From: Casuarius casuarius
Taxonomy: Eukaryota > Chordata > Aves > Casuariiformes > Casuariidae
Direction: 5' to 3'
NCBI GenBank assembly: GCA_003342895.1
Contig: PTFA01000543.1
Coordinates: 115,886 to 179,885, forward strand
Length of the DNA: 64,000 bases
Position numbers and translations under genes: made by a program. Below, one piece after another: positions 39,560 through 52,850 of the stretch; positions within the stretch are counted from its first letter, which is position 1; each line of letters opens with the position of its first letter. The notes under the pieces are model-generated. The model was not told where the DNA came from. It was given only the letters and a program-made list of their open reading frames with translations, and did no database searches.

Positions 39560-40000
39560 AGGGTACCAGTAGAGGACATTTGCGCAGCTGCTCTTTGAGC
39601 AGCCCGTTCATTTGCTCTGTCAATCCTGGCCTTTGTGGATGGTAGGGTACGTGATATGTCTCACTTTCCGGCTGAATTTTGAACGTCATTGCCTGTAAAA
39701 TGAGTGCTCTGATCACCTTGGACTTCCACTGGGGAACCATATAACCCAATCAAGTCTTCTAATGCCTGCATGGTGTGAGCCTGGGCAGCTGCGGCGCAGC
39801 AGTGGGTCTACAGTAGACCAGAGCAGGCATCTACAGCAGTCAGGACATATCTGTGCCGCTGGCTCTCTGGTAGGGGTCCAGTCTAATCCGTTTGCCGCAC
39901 CTCCCCAGGCTTTTGTCCCCTGCAGATATAACACTTTTTGTCCGCTGTTGCTGTGGACCTGAGCAGGTACAGCGGGGGCAACGCTGCCTGGCCTGTTTTT
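39560..40000 (-). pseudogene. Retroviral integrase core, broken
   Basis: Integrase inserts viral DNA into the host genome using a D,D,E triad. All three positions can be located but in different frames. The first D (codon 39886-39888) precedes a stop (TAG where Trp is expected) and a YVLTAVDACSG stretch. The second D (codon 39712-39714) is followed by QSTHFTGNDVQ. The glutamate (codon 39615-39617) lies in YHPQRPGLTEQMNG. D-to-E spacing is about 32 codons, close to the usual 35. At least one frameshift separates the second D from the glutamate. The N-terminal zinc-binding part is not confidently recognised. Confidence 0.75.
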
Positions 40001-40520
40001 GTGCCGCTGGCAGCTCCTCCTCTGTGCACGCTGTCGGCGGGGCAGCGGGTGTCGTGGGTCCCCCTGTGCTCCCCCGGCTGCTCGCCGCACTCCCCTACCC
40101 CCGGGGGCTGCGTGCGCTGCTCCGGTGGAGCTGCAGCCACCGCTCGAGCAGCTCTGTGCTGGGTTCGCCGTCCACCTCCTGCCACGGCACACTGGCCTCG
40201 TGCCGTGGTGTGCTGGCTCGCAGCAGGTCTGGTAACAGTGCTGCAACTCGCCCTTCCAAAACTCCTGTTTCCCGACTTCCCATCCCTGCGAGCAGAGGAC
40301 ACCTCTGCTACCCGCGGCAGCAGCGCTGCAGCTCCCGCACGGCACTCGCCCGCGGGTAGCACCATCGCTCTAAGACGCCTCCCGACTCGCTCCAGGTCCG
40401 CGCAGCGTGACCAGCCTTCCCGAAACCTGGCCTGCCCTGACTGTGCCAGTGGACCAAAAATAATGGATTGCCTGCAAGGCCCTTTCAACGTGTATGCCTT
40501 AGGTGATGTACTGAGCAACT

Positions 40521-43500
40521 TAGATTAGCATAGTCTATCAACTGTATAAAGTAATTTCAACATACTGTAACAGGGTTATCCAGAACATATGATTGATTTG
40601 GGTCTTTACCATGTGAGCAGTTTCAATCAGCTAATCACAAAACTCCCTTGCTACATTAATAAATCTAGTTTTCAGTTTTGATTGGCAAATATGATGGTCT
40701 AAAACATACCCAGTTATTAAGGGTGAACTTACACCAGACATATTATCCTAACTGTTTTTACAGTGTGAGACCTATTGTGAGCCTTGGTGATATAAAACAT
40801 CTGTCATAATCAGATACAAGGCCATTTCTCCTCTGGGTGCAAAACACAAGCAGATTTTTACTTAAAGTGCATTTCAAGTGAGCTGACATGATTATACTTG
40901 TCCCTCTTGAACAAGTGATCACACGCTGATTTAGTTCTTGGTAGCCATTTAGTCGTGCATTATTGCTTGTCTGAATTTTTAATGACAGGCAATAACAGAT
41001 AACACCTCTTTATCAGAGAGAAAGAGCTAGAGGTAATATTCCAGTTGTCTGATTCCTAATTTATTACAATAGTTCAAGGCATGACAGATGATTTTTACTG
41101 GAGTTAAAAGCTAAGAAAACCACTGTATACACTAAATCCAACTATTTATTTATCCAACAAACACACATTTGTCATTCTAAAAGCTCAGACAGATGGATTA
41201 GATAAATGAGCACGTGCAAAAGTAGCAGATTTTTAGCTATAATCTAAATAACAAGGAATAAACAACAAATACCCACCAACAACAAATAGGAAATGAGCCT
41301 AAGGAATGAATTAATATGAAATATCTTTGAATTAGATAGCAAAGGGAAAATGAAATGTCTGGTGTTTTTAACTCTCTTTTCTAATTATCTTAGTACCACT
41401 TTCGGTAAAATTACATGAGATTGAATTAGCGCTGATTATGACCCAGATTCTTTTACTGATCTTGTAGTTATTGACTCAGAAACAGTGTTTCAATTGCTTT
41501 CTAGTTTTAGTGCAGAAGTTTCAGAATGACTTTTATCATGAAAGAAAACTGAACTGAAAAAGGATGTCAAAATGTCTGCACATTCAGTGCAATGTGTGAT
41601 TGTACTCAGAAAGCTCTCAGTGGAACATTGTACTCACTCTCTCAGGATGCTCACTAAAAATAAACATTAATCACAAGTCAGATAATTCTTTTCCTGATAG
41701 TTTGTGTTGCAAATTTCCCATAATAATAGCATCTCAGCAGAGGCAACGGTAGTAAAATGTGTACTAGGAAACAAGCTGTCCCAAGGGAAAGTTTAAAAAA
41801 AAAGGAGAAAAGCCTCAGGAAACCCCAGGACTGTATGCACTAAATAAGACAATTAGATCATCTTAGAATATTTATGTTTTCTATAAAAAGAACAGCCAAA
41901 GACACTCAGATACAGAGCCACTAAATGAGTATTTTGTCTCCAGTAATGGTCTTTCACAGATTCTTGGGTAAGTCTTGTCTCCAAACTACTGTGTTTAACA
42001 CTCATTGATGGAGTTACCCTCCATTAATTAGCCTTATCCTACTTCGAGTCTGCTTATATTAATGCAACAGTCCATGAAAGGCACTTCCAAAACTCAGTTA
42101 ATGCTTTGTCTATTTCCAGTTTAAATTTGATGCTGTATTCTTTTGTCCCTTTGTTCTTGTATTTTGAGAAATAATGAATAATTATTTCCTCTCGACATCT
42201 TTCTCACTTATAATTATTCCAAACCAAAATTTCCTAGTCTGTTTTTTCTCTCCTCATATTGAAGGTGTTCCCTAACACTGATCTTTTTTTTACTCTTCTC
42301 AGGACCTTTTTGTTTCTCTTCTTCCCTTTCAAAGATAAATTGTTCAAAATTATATATAGTATTCAAAGTAAATGACACTTGAGTTTCCACAGTTCAGGAG
42401 GAGGGAGTGATCTGTATTGATACAGAGTTCTTGAAACAATTTTGTTTCCTTGGTATTAATCAGAGTCACACTTGGCGCTAGTTAAGGAATGACCCACATC
42501 TTCACACAAAGTGAACTTGACATTTTTTTTTTTTCCATCTGCCGAAACCAAGAACACTTGTATTTTCTAGTTCAGTTCCCCTGCCTCTGGACCGCCTTGC
42601 TGACTGCTGTGCTGCCCCCTGGAAAGCACAGCTCCTGCTATGTGCTCCTCAGGTTATCTCGTATTTATACTCAACCTGCTCCAGCCAGAAGCAGAGGGGA
42701 CCTCAGACAGGCTGCTCTATAGCAGAGTTTCTTCCAGTAATGGAAGCCTTAGCTTTCCTATCGCTAGTCACATACCATATGATTTGCACTGATAGCTATA
42801 ATCCAGGTCTTACCAGGATTACCAGGATGCAGCTCGATCTGTCAGCCTCACTTACCTCCTTTTTTTGATCTCTACATTGGAATTTTACAAGTATTTCTGG
42901 CACAGACAAAACCAGAAAAATACCCCAAAACTGCCGAGGAGGTATTAATTCTCAGTGTGGTTTCCACATAATCATTCAGACTTTGGGCTGCTCACCCAGT
43001 TGAAAGGAATGTGTGCAAATAACTATTCATCAGTGCCATCTATATGTGTGCCAGTATATCTCTTACCTATAACAGAAAACTGGCAGCTGGAGGTTAATTT
43101 TTGCCGTTAATATTATTAAATTTCCTCTTAGTGGAAAAGTATAGTTTACTTCTCCTGAAATACAGAGTGAGACAAATTACTTGCTTTGTTTACAGTGAAA
43201 ATATTAAGTCTGTGGATTACAGCAGTCCTCTGGACATGCAGGAAAATATTTTTGATGGTTTGAGTTCTTTCCTGCATATAACTCATCTCCAATGTGCAAG
43301 AAACAATTAGATGAGTTTCCTAATTATAACACGCTTAGAGCATATGCAGAGAGCTGTTGGTGGAGGCCTTTATGAGAGGAACCACAGATGCGAATATTCG
43401 ATTCTGCTCCTAGCACAGATACCAGGGCAGATGAAAGGGCAGGGATCATCAGCAGACTGCCTCCAAACCTCACCTCTGGTGGAGAACAGGATAGTAGACA

Positions 43501-45010
43501 AGATACCAGTGAAATGGTTAGATAGATAAGAACATGACATTGTCAAAGGTGACATGATGATATGTATTGATAGCAGGTCATATAACATGTGGGATGGTGT
43601 TGCTTCCTTCCTAAATTACCTCCTAGCTTCTCAACAGATGTTTTTCTGAACATCTCTACAGCAGAGGACTTTTCGTAGGTTGTTTTGCATTTTCTGTGTT
43701 TTAGATGCTTGCTTCTTCAGTCAGTGGGGAGGGAAAAAAATCATTAATGAGGCTGTAATGAAATGGCAGGAAGTGATGGGCATTTTCATGCTGCAAAATT
43801 TGGATGTTGCTCTGATGAAGGTGCTCTCTGTCTGTGTTCTTTGCCTTTGCAACACTTAGGGCTGGTGGCCAAGGATGGGACATCTTTATGGGTCATGCAA
43901 ACATGAGGTCTCTTGAATCCAAGTGCTGGGCCATTCAGCATGGTTTGGTTTCTAGGATTTACCTTATGCCCCAACAGCTATTCCTCATTGACAGAAATTT
44001 CAGTGCAAATATTTTCACAGAAAAAATGATAGGTAAGGCAAAATCATCTCAGAATCAAGTAATATACTGGCAGTGGGGCAAATTTACCTTAGAGACTCTC
44101 TTATTCTGACTTGTTAAGTGGTATCCTGGCACTAGCTTATATGCTGTGTAAGTATAAGTGAGTTTAGTCCCTGCTTATGTTAAGCTGAAGATCTGAGTTT
44201 GGAAAGGGACTTTAAGCTAAATCCTTCTTCCAGTCTCAGTGTCATAATGGTAGTAGCATTATTACAAAACCATTTGAGGCTTCACAGTTCAAGTATCTTA
44301 ATCCTAAGTGTCTGGATCACGGCTTACTGATAGAAGAAACTCCCATGGAGAGATGAACTACTTACTGAGGCATTTCATGAACACTGCATAAGCCTCAGTT
44401 TCCAGATATAGCTCCATGTTTGTTCTGGAGCCACCTGATCTCGTTGAGATACCAGAAGTGTAGACAGCAATAGGGAGATCTAAGAGACACAGCTGCAATC
44501 TCTGAGTAAGCATAGGTAGAGGTGGTGGTCATGACAGTGCTACAGGGTAGGAAAGGGGAAATCTCTTTAGTGCTCTGTCATCTGGGAATCCAACCAATGA
44601 GTGAAAACTTGAATAACAAAAGCACATTCAAATGGGCAGATGTTTCCTGCATTGTAGCTATGTCACTTTAGTCTTACCTGATTGGGTTCAAAATGGTTGC
44701 AGGGTGTACAAAGCATCACTATGTTTAGTAGTCCGGTGCCTCCATACACACATTTACTGCAAGAATTGCACCCATATATGAGAAAAAAAATTTTGTGGCA
44801 AGCTGTGCAATCACACTCTGAGAGTTAAGGTGAGGTATACATTCATTTCAATCTTACAGAAAGCCAGCAGCACTTCATGGACAGTGATATCAGAGACAAG
44901 TTGTAAACCTGATACTGTCTGCATATATGGTTATGCTAAGGAGGGCAAAACCTTATTTGTGTAAGTGGCCCCATCTGACTAAATAGGGTTTTTATCAGAG
45001 ATGTTGATAT
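40521..45010. other. Non-coding, no gene seen
   Basis: AT-rich sequence with short ORFs only (60 to 91 codons), none recognisable. No 5' LTR or other pol sequence of the ERV was seen here. Confidence 0.5.
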
Positions 45011-45640
45011 ACTAAAAACAAGGACACCTGACAATAACTGTGTCTGCCCCAAAACTGGAGAAGGAGTGCTCATAGGCCTGTTGAAACACATGGGTAAAGG
45101 CTGCCAAACTGCAACGCAGCAGGTGCCTTCGAATGGACACCCTGAGAGCAGTCATGGTGCTACCACCTTCAAGCAGGCGCTGCTGCAGGGGAAGAAAGTT
45201 CCCTGCGGCAGGACTGGATGTCATGGCCCTCCCCAGCCAAAGAGTCCACCCTTCTTGTCAGCCTCCCACCCACCAGCCTGATTCCTCCCCATTTAGGCTA
45301 AAGAAGGCTGCTTTTCTTTTACAGGCTTCCACATGCAGTGCTAAAGCCTTGGCAAGAAAACCTGCACGACAGCTGGCTGAGCTGCTGCTCCTTCCCCCGT
45401 GGCTGCCGCTGGCCACAGGCTCAGTGAGGAACTGTCCAGCAAATAACTCGTCCTTAAAAATGACAGAAGATCACTGCTGGTTAACAGTACGAAAGGAACT
45501 AAGTACTATTTGCCACAAGCTTTTGAAATGCCTTACCCATCTCATCCATTCCTCAGTGGCTTGCCAACAGCTCTGTGGCACATCAGCTTGCACATACAGT
45601 GCTCACAGTGGTGAAAAATAACAGTAGTTTTTTTTAATAA
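45011..45640. other. GC-richer patch with a 162-codon ORF, function unknown
   Basis: A + strand open frame at 45133-45621 has 162 codons with an ATG start. Its composition is rich in Leu, Pro, Ala and Ser, with no domain, signal peptide or transmembrane segment that I can assign. Two other frames are also open over the first part, which argues for a composition effect. There is no clear promoter or splice context. I treat it as a chance ORF or an exon of an uncharacterised transcript. Confidence 0.2.
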
Positions 45641-46537
45641 TGAATATGACATTTACCTTCTTTCTGATGCACAACTGAATGGATCACAACAGTGGTTCCT
45701 GTAATGCATGCCATTGCACTGCTTTATGTGAAGAGCACGACTGAAGGACGCATCCTGGGAAAATCTATAGTGCTTTGAGGAGTCAAAGGTAATTAGCTCA
45801 TGTGTGGCCTATTTGTTTATAAGATTCAGTGAATATGTCCAAATTATTAAAACAGATGGAGGAGGTTTTCATCTTCTGTGGCACTTAGGTGAACAAAATC
45901 TGGTGGATGATGAGACCCAGTAGGATCATGGGTCTTTGTGAAGTATTGACATTGTTTGTGTGCCAATGGCAAGATAAGGATACAGGTAAAGACAGAAGTT
46001 ACTGTGTGTCTCTGTTCCACAGACTGATGGACATATCTTTCCGGACAAGACTCACAATGATCTTTATAGCTGGTTTGTGCTTACCTTTTTTTTCTGTTTA
46101 GTCGTGCTGATATTTTAAAAGGGAAACTGTACTACTCCAATTATCCTGACTGTATCTCAGTAAAGCAGAACAGTTCCAGCCAAGATTAAGAGACTACTGT
46201 TGTTTTCCTAATGAGAACCCCTCACCAAGAAAAGGAAAAAGGCAAAGAGAAAAAAAGAAAAGAGAAAAGCCAGCCAAAACCAAGATAAATGGATGAGAGG
46301 AAAGCAAGAGGAAAAGAGAAGTTTGCAAAGACAACTGATGAAGTTTATGAAGCAGTCCAGAGTTAGAAAACCTTGGGATGGAGTCCAGATCGCCTGGTCT
46401 CCACCAGTCCATTACAAGACCAGGTACTGTTTTGACTTGCCTACCTCTCACCAGGTTTCAGTTATATCAGACTTGCTTATACATCTGACAATATTAATAT
46501 ACTTAAATGAAGACCTAGTAGAGACCTGAAGAATTAT

Positions 46538-46586
46538 GGTAAGAATTATTGGTAAGAATTGGTCTCGTTGGTAAGAATTATTTCTA
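46538..46586 (+). repeat. Three copies of GGTAAGAATT
   Basis: The 10-mer GGTAAGAATT occurs three times within about 50 bases with unequal spacing. It is a small local duplication of no evident function. Confidence 0.7.
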
Positions 46587-48869
46587 GGTTTCATTCACAT
46601 TTAATTGCATAGGAACGTCTAAAAGTAAACATTTACCTTCATGTTTTCATACAGCAAAATTGCCTTCCTTCCTTTCCAACTAAAGCAGGGATATGTGATG
46701 GCTCACACAGTCCTGTATGGAAATTTCTGAAGCATATGTACCACTTCCTCTGTCCTCCATCTGGACTGGGCATATATCCTCTCTGTGGCAGGCACGGTCT
46801 GATCCCAGGGCAGGAAGCAGACCTCTGCACATGGCAGTGCGTGCCTTTGCCAAGCTGTGGGAACTCTCGTAGTATGGCCATGGGATGGCCACGCAGCTGG
46901 TCATGCGACAAGGATGGCCTTGGAAAAGAAGCAAGCAGTAGATGGGCGTGCTGGCTCACACGGCCTGTGACTCTGCCAACATCCGAAGGACTCCCAAGGC
47001 TCTCAGGACCCTGACATCATCTAAACAACTTTCTGCTCCGGCTGTATGAGACATATACAAATCAGACAGCAGGTAAATATTTACTAAACAACCCCCCCAA
47101 AACAGTCAAATCTTCCCAGATACCATACTGCATCAACTGTGTCCTTCTAGGGGAGGCTGAGGACAAGCAAATGAACTCCACGTCCCAGCTGACAGCCGTT
47201 TCAGTCAGTGCCATTCATGCTGAGGAGAACACAGCTCATATAAGTTAAAGCTGAGACTGCATTTGGACCTGTCCCATGCACTCTCCAAACGTCCAATCAT
47301 AAGGGACACCTAATTGTTTCCATCCACTCTCATATGAACACTGAGCCTGATTTCTGAGGATGCTGAGCCTCTGCCATGCCACTGAATTCACCACAAGTGT
47401 TAGGCTGCTGGAGGGGAAAGTCACAGGTGCTGTCTCATTCAGCTTTGCAAGGCCTAGGTGAAGTCAACTGGCAAATTTCTTCCAAGAATGGACAGCTACA
47501 TTGCCTAACTCCACAGAAGGATTTGTAGATGGGGATTTTCATCTATGCCCCCATGCTTTTACTTGGAGGCTTTCAGAATCAGGGCAAGACCACTCTATGT
47601 AATGTCTTTTGTGCCCAGATACCCCCTAATTTGGCACTATCATAAATAACATGAAAAAATGTTCTTGGATGCCTTTCTACATTCAGGCATTTGAAGGTCT
47701 ATGCAATACAAATCCCTTGTAAACTAGGTATGTTTTTATTAACATGAAGACAATAACCTAGAATTTGTACTCTGTGACTGCATGGACTCAGCTCTTTGGC
47801 TGAGATTTCCCTTCTCGTAGTTTTAAAATCCAAACCTGTAATATGGTGGGAAACTGTGTGGCTCTTCTGAAGTGTAGAGCTCCTAATTAAGCTCTTTTCC
47901 ATAGAGCTTAACCATGGCCAGTTCTGCACTCCTGGCCTTAGAGACCTTAGAGAACCAAATAGGCACAACGAGCTATATTTTTCCCGAAGTCTTATATTTG
48001 AGGGTGCTGCCCTCTTGTGTGCATATTATAGTGAGCATATTATAGGCTCAGTGCCACTTAGTTACTGTTTATCCCTTTTTGGGCAAGCTTCCACGTAATT
48101 CCGAGCCCTTTATTTTCTCCTGATTTCATTTTGCATACTGAAGGATCGTAGGAAATGTTTGAACAACTTAGCATATCATTCTGCAGTTCAGAAAAACTCC
48201 GAAGCACTTGCTTATGTCTCATCAACTTCACCAAGGCTTAAACACATACTGGAAAGTAAACCCAGAGTTTACTTTTAGTTTTGTGAACAGGGATATTCCT
48301 TTGGATTTCCATCAGAGTTTGTAGGAATGAGTGGCAAAATAATGATCACTTGGAAATGAATAGGAGCCTTTATTGTTAGAATTTTGCCTGAGTCAGACAA
48401 AAATAGAAAAATGTAGTTCTCTAGGATACAAGAACCTTAAATATATGGGCAATCTCCTTGTCCCTTTCAGTGACTCCTAACTGCTGCTGCTATAATGCCT
48501 ACAATCCTGCTTTAAACGGACACTTTTGGTCTTCTGTGTTGTTTTTATATGATGGCTTGTTTTTTACGAGTTTGATGGAATTGCCATCCATGCCAGTGCC
48601 AATGCAGTGCCTGTGGAACCAGAAATAAAACATTTCCAAATTGTCTAACCAATGGAAAGATTAGATCCTTCTGTTTGTTGATATTACAGATGGAAATTAT
48701 ATTTAATATTTTCTGAATACTATTTCTTTTTTCCTAAGTGAAGCCTTTTCCTGACTGATGGAACGCATAGTCAAGTGAACAAATCTCCTCCCCCCAAAAC
48801 TCTATAAAACAAATACATTTGTTGTATACTGATTATATTTATGTGAATAAATATTTTCTCAATTTTCTT

Positions 48870-48935
48870 AAAAAAATTTAGGTATATATATATTTGTATT
48901 ATATTTCTTGTGTATGTATACATACACATTACATG
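48870..48935. repeat. TA/TG-rich low-complexity tract
   Basis: Alternating TA and GTATG/CATAC stretches form partly self-complementary simple sequence. Confidence 0.6.
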
Positions 48936-51860
48936 ATTTATATTATAGCCATAAGCTTTCCAGTCTTCCATGAATTTGGGTAAAAGACTTAGCATGTCTG
49001 GGTTATGTCATTAAGGTTATTATGGTAAAAGGACAAGCTAATACAAAGTCTAGATTATAAGAAGATTATATTATGGTCTGTTAATTGTCCTTGGCTTTCA
49101 GAGGATGACTCTAAAAATATTGGAGTGGAAAAGTCTAAAGCCTCCCAAATGTGAGGGAATCTCAGCACTGATTGTTCTTAGAGAATGGAACTTTAGAAGA
49201 GGTTCTCAGCTGGACTTTATATAAATTCAAAGTGCTCCTAGATAGTTGACATTTATATGTACTTTTATGCTCCCCAAATACCTAAAGCATCTATGCAGTC
49301 ATCTATGCATAGTTCTTGGTTTTTTGGAACTCCTCTTACAAATTGTGGCATAGGTTTGTGAGACTGAGCTGACATTAATTTATAGAAGCAAAATACATAC
49401 CCTACCTTAGAAAATATTTTCTTTCACGAAAATACAAAGATTTTGTCATCATTAGAATTTTTAGTTGATGAAAATTAGAAAGACTCAAAATATAATTTTT
49501 TTCTTGCTCTTTTCCTTAAATTCTTTTAAAAAACCTACAAGCTATTATAGACAAATAACCAAAGTTACAGAAGTCTTGGAAAGGCCCGAGACTTCAATGA
49601 AATCTGGAGCATAGTAAAAGTTCTAACTCTGTTTCAGACTAGCAGAAAAATAATTGCTTTTTAAGGCCTGATCTTTACAGCATGGCATTTTAATGGAAAA
49701 AAATCATATAGCCTGAAGCTATTACAGAAAGTTTTACAATAATGTATGAGAACCTAATATTATCAATGATTTTACTGCTATTTTTAGCCCAGAAAAGTAA
49801 TGAAATAAAATAGATTCTCCAGTGACACTGCTTTTCACTCAAACAGAAGATTAGAACAAAAGAAGTTGCTGCCTCTTTTATTAAAATTTTTAAGTCATGC
49901 CAGTAAAAAAATAGTAGTTTTTATTTGGGTGTAGCTTGGTATAGATGAAAGACATAAACAAAACAGTGGCTTGTAACTTCCCATTGGGAACTATTCTTAG
50001 TAATTGTGTGCATAAGCTACATGCTAGAAAAAATAGCTAATGTCTTCAGGGAAAAAAAATAATGTGGAATTTTTAAGAGAATGCTAGACTCATCCAAAGT
50101 TTCATATTTGAAAGAAGCGATTCTGGAGAATGGTAGAAATAGTGTAAAAGAGTAGCATCTAGTTGGCTGTCTGCTTCAGCCGTGTTGTTAATTCCACTTT
50201 CCCTTATATTTAAAAAGGTTTTTTTCGTCACGACAAACGTCAAGAAATCATTTGATAGTCCTAACTTCATACAACAAGAAATATCCATATAACTTTGTTG
50301 GAATCATCATAGTAAATGGAAGCCTTAAACAGAATTTGGAAGGAGACCATTGCAGTTATTCTGTGGGTGTGTAGATGACGTGTCCAAAACATGAAGAAAC
50401 ATTTTGAGAAAAATCTTGAAGTTACTGTTTTTAAAATGTAGCATGCTGTTGACAGAGGCTGGCATCCCAGCCCATTTGGAGGTGAGGATTCACATTTGAC
50501 AAAGAAAGAAAAATGATAAGTAGAAGAGAACAGGTCAGGAAATGGAGGCAAGCAGACTATGACTGATGGGAACTGGGTGAGACAGCAATTCAGAGAGAAT
50601 GGAGATGCAATCAAAACAACAGTTTAAGACAATGTAAATTTTCTGGCATTCTAAATGGTCATCTGGCAAAATTTGCTAAGGCCAAGAAAATGGTTGTTTC
50701 AGTAATCAAGATATAAGACTGTGAGAACCTGTCAGCACGAAGAGAATAGTTCAAGGCCTATTGGACACTGAGAGGACGCAGAGCTCCTGGATGAAAGACA
50801 CAAATGCAAAACTACAGGAGATCTCTCTCTATACAAAGTGGAAAGAAGCGGCACAGGAAACTGTTGCAAAGCTGGCAGGGGAGGAGTAATTATGAAGGGA
50901 AGGAAGGACAATGAGCACATAGTCACAGAAGTCAGGAGAGAACAAGACTGCAAGAGAAAAAGCATTGGTGAAAAAGATTAGTGGACCAAAGAGACATTCT
51001 GGTCCTAAGATTATGCTAACAAACTAAAAAAAAATAGTTTGACTGAAGTCCTTACAGCAGCCTACAAAGGCTTTGCACCAGTGTAGCTTGTTGTATAATC
51101 TTTGTTTTCTGGTAGCCTTTTGTATTTTCTCTGCAAAAGTCCAAACCTGTCATGCACTGAGTGTGTCCTTGGAGTTGGGGAAGTTAAGTTGTCAGCTTCC
51201 ATTGATCTTGTATCAGAAGACACTCCTATATGAAATGCTGCAAGCATGGTGGATTGTCAGTGGGGTCTGCTGCAAAGAGACATTCCTTTGTGAAGAAAGG
51301 AAATCCAGTTAAAAAATCTAAATGTTTCTTTTCATGCTGAGAGGTTGTGTAGCAAGAACAGCAAAAGAAGTTATCTTTTGGTGTGCCTCAGGAGCTTACG
51401 TGTGCCCTTTGGATTGCCCGAGGTGCTCTGAGGGCCTTTTGGAGTGCCCCTGCAGCCTCTGTGTGCCCTTTGGTGTTTCCCAGAAAGGGAGGAGATGGGT
51501 CAGTGTGGGAGGATGTAACACTCAGCATGTGGAGTCACTTTCAAGAAGTCCCGACCCCAGCCAAGATCCACATTCTCCCAGCATCCTCTATTGACTGAGT
51601 TGTAATGTTCACGCTAGTTTTGGAGAATGAAAAGGAGTGTATCTTCAAAGCCAGGAGGACACCTCTAGCTCATGGCAAGTGGAGGGAATGGCCACAATTG
51701 CAGTTGTACTGAAGCACAGTGCAGGCACACTTGGGTTTGCCTGGCAGGGAGAGAGGCTGGTGATGCAAGTCCTTTGCCAGGAGTAGGATGGTGACAGCTC
51801 CTGCTCCCTTGCTCCAGGATCCACTTGGAGTCATTTTGATGGGTTTGCAATGAGGCTAGC

Positions 51861-52850
51861 GGGCACCTCTGAGGATCATCTGGTCTAACATCTGGCTCAA
51901 AGCAGGGTCAGCTACAGTAGGTTGCTCAGGGCTCTGTGAAGATTAGAATATCTCCAAGGATGGAGACTCCACAACCTCTCTGGCAACCTGTTCCAGTGCT
52001 CAACCATCCTCACAGTTAAGAAGTTTTTTCTTATGTTTAAAAGGATTTTCCTGTATTTCCATTTGTGCCCATTGCCTCTTGTCCTTTCACTGGGTGCCAC
52101 TGCTAAGAGTCTGGCCCCTTTACTCCCTCCCTTCAGATATTTAAATGCATTGATAAGCTCCCCCGAGCCTTCTCCAGGATGAACAGGCCCAGCTCCCTCC
52201 GCCTTTCCTCATATGACAGATGCTCCAGGCCCTTCATCATCTTACTGGCTCTTCTCTGGACTCACTCCAGTATGTCCACGTCTGCTTGCTCTGGGGACCC
52301 CAGCACTGGACCCAGCACTCCAGATGTGTCTCACTGGTGCTCAGCAAAGGGAAAGGATCATCTCCCTCGACCTGCTGAAGACCAGCCTGTACTGGTGCAT
52401 GGGATTATTCCTACCCAAGAGCAGCACTTGGCATTCCCTTTGTTGAATATCATCAAGTACCCACTGACTGATTTCTCCAGCCTGCTGAGGTCCCCCAGCC
52501 TGCTGAGGTCCCTCTGTATAGCGGACCACTCCTTGCACCATCTGCAGACTTGCTGAATGTGTACTCTGTCCCATTGCTCGGTTCAATGATGTCAGTATTA
52601 ATCAGTATTGGTCCAAGCAACTCTGCCTGAGTTAGACTACCAGTGACTGGCCGCCAATTGCACTTCGTGATGCCGATCACAACCCTGTGAGCCTGGCATT
52701 TCAGCCAGTTTTCAATTCAACTTGCTGCCCACTTTTCTACTCTGTATGTCATCAGTCTGAAGGTGTTATGGGAGACAGCATTAAAGCATTAATAAAGCTG
52801 AGAAACATCTGCTGCTCTCCTTTCAAAAACCCAGCCAGTCAGTCCAGACA
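51861..52850 (-). mobile_element. CR1 LINE, 5'-truncated 3' fragment
   Basis: The left end (CACCTCTGAGGATCATCTGG, + strand) corresponds to the 3' terminus of avian CR1 in reverse orientation. Next comes the CR1 3' UTR-like part (with TCCAAGGATGGAGACTCCACA), and then the C-terminal part of the reverse transcriptase. On the - strand LLLGRNNPMHQYRL (within 52341-52586) matches the conserved tail of CR1 ORF2. The element includes small deletions and a short internal duplication. CR1 copies by target-primed reverse transcription and is usually 5'-truncated, as here. The right limit near 52850 is approximate. Confidence 0.85.
52477..52512. repeat. Perfect 18-bp tandem duplication inside CR1
   Basis: CCAGCCTGCTGAGGTCCC is present twice in direct succession. 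It keeps the reading frame (18 bases) and lies in the RT part of the truncated CR1. Confidence 0.9.

Larger units (their letters stand above)
38931..40520 (-). mobile_element. ERV-L-like provirus remnant, internal region (3' pol part)
   Basis: On the - strand, going 5' to 3', an integrase-like region is followed by a dUTPase-like region, then the polypurine tract and LTR. A dUTPase after integrase at the end of pol is a hallmark of ERV-L (class III). No env frame is seen between dUTPase and LTR, also as in ERV-L. Gag, protease, reverse transcriptase and the 5' LTR are absent: recognisable element sequence stops near 40520. Frames are broken by stops and shifts throughout. A GC-rich stretch at about 40.0-40.4 kb, upstream of the integrase core, is not assigned. 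The element is old and non-functional. Confidence 0.75.
45641..51860. other. Non-coding, no gene seen
   Basis: AT-rich sequence without a recognisable gene. Between about 50.3 and 51.0 kb the + strand is purine-rich, which explains the long frame on the - strand at 50267-50614. Confidence 0.5.

Noticed and set aside
50267..50614. 115-codon - strand frame rich in Phe, Ser and Leu, membrane-protein-like
   Set aside because: The + strand here is purine-rich, which gives long hydrophobic-looking antisense frames by composition; no family resemblance.
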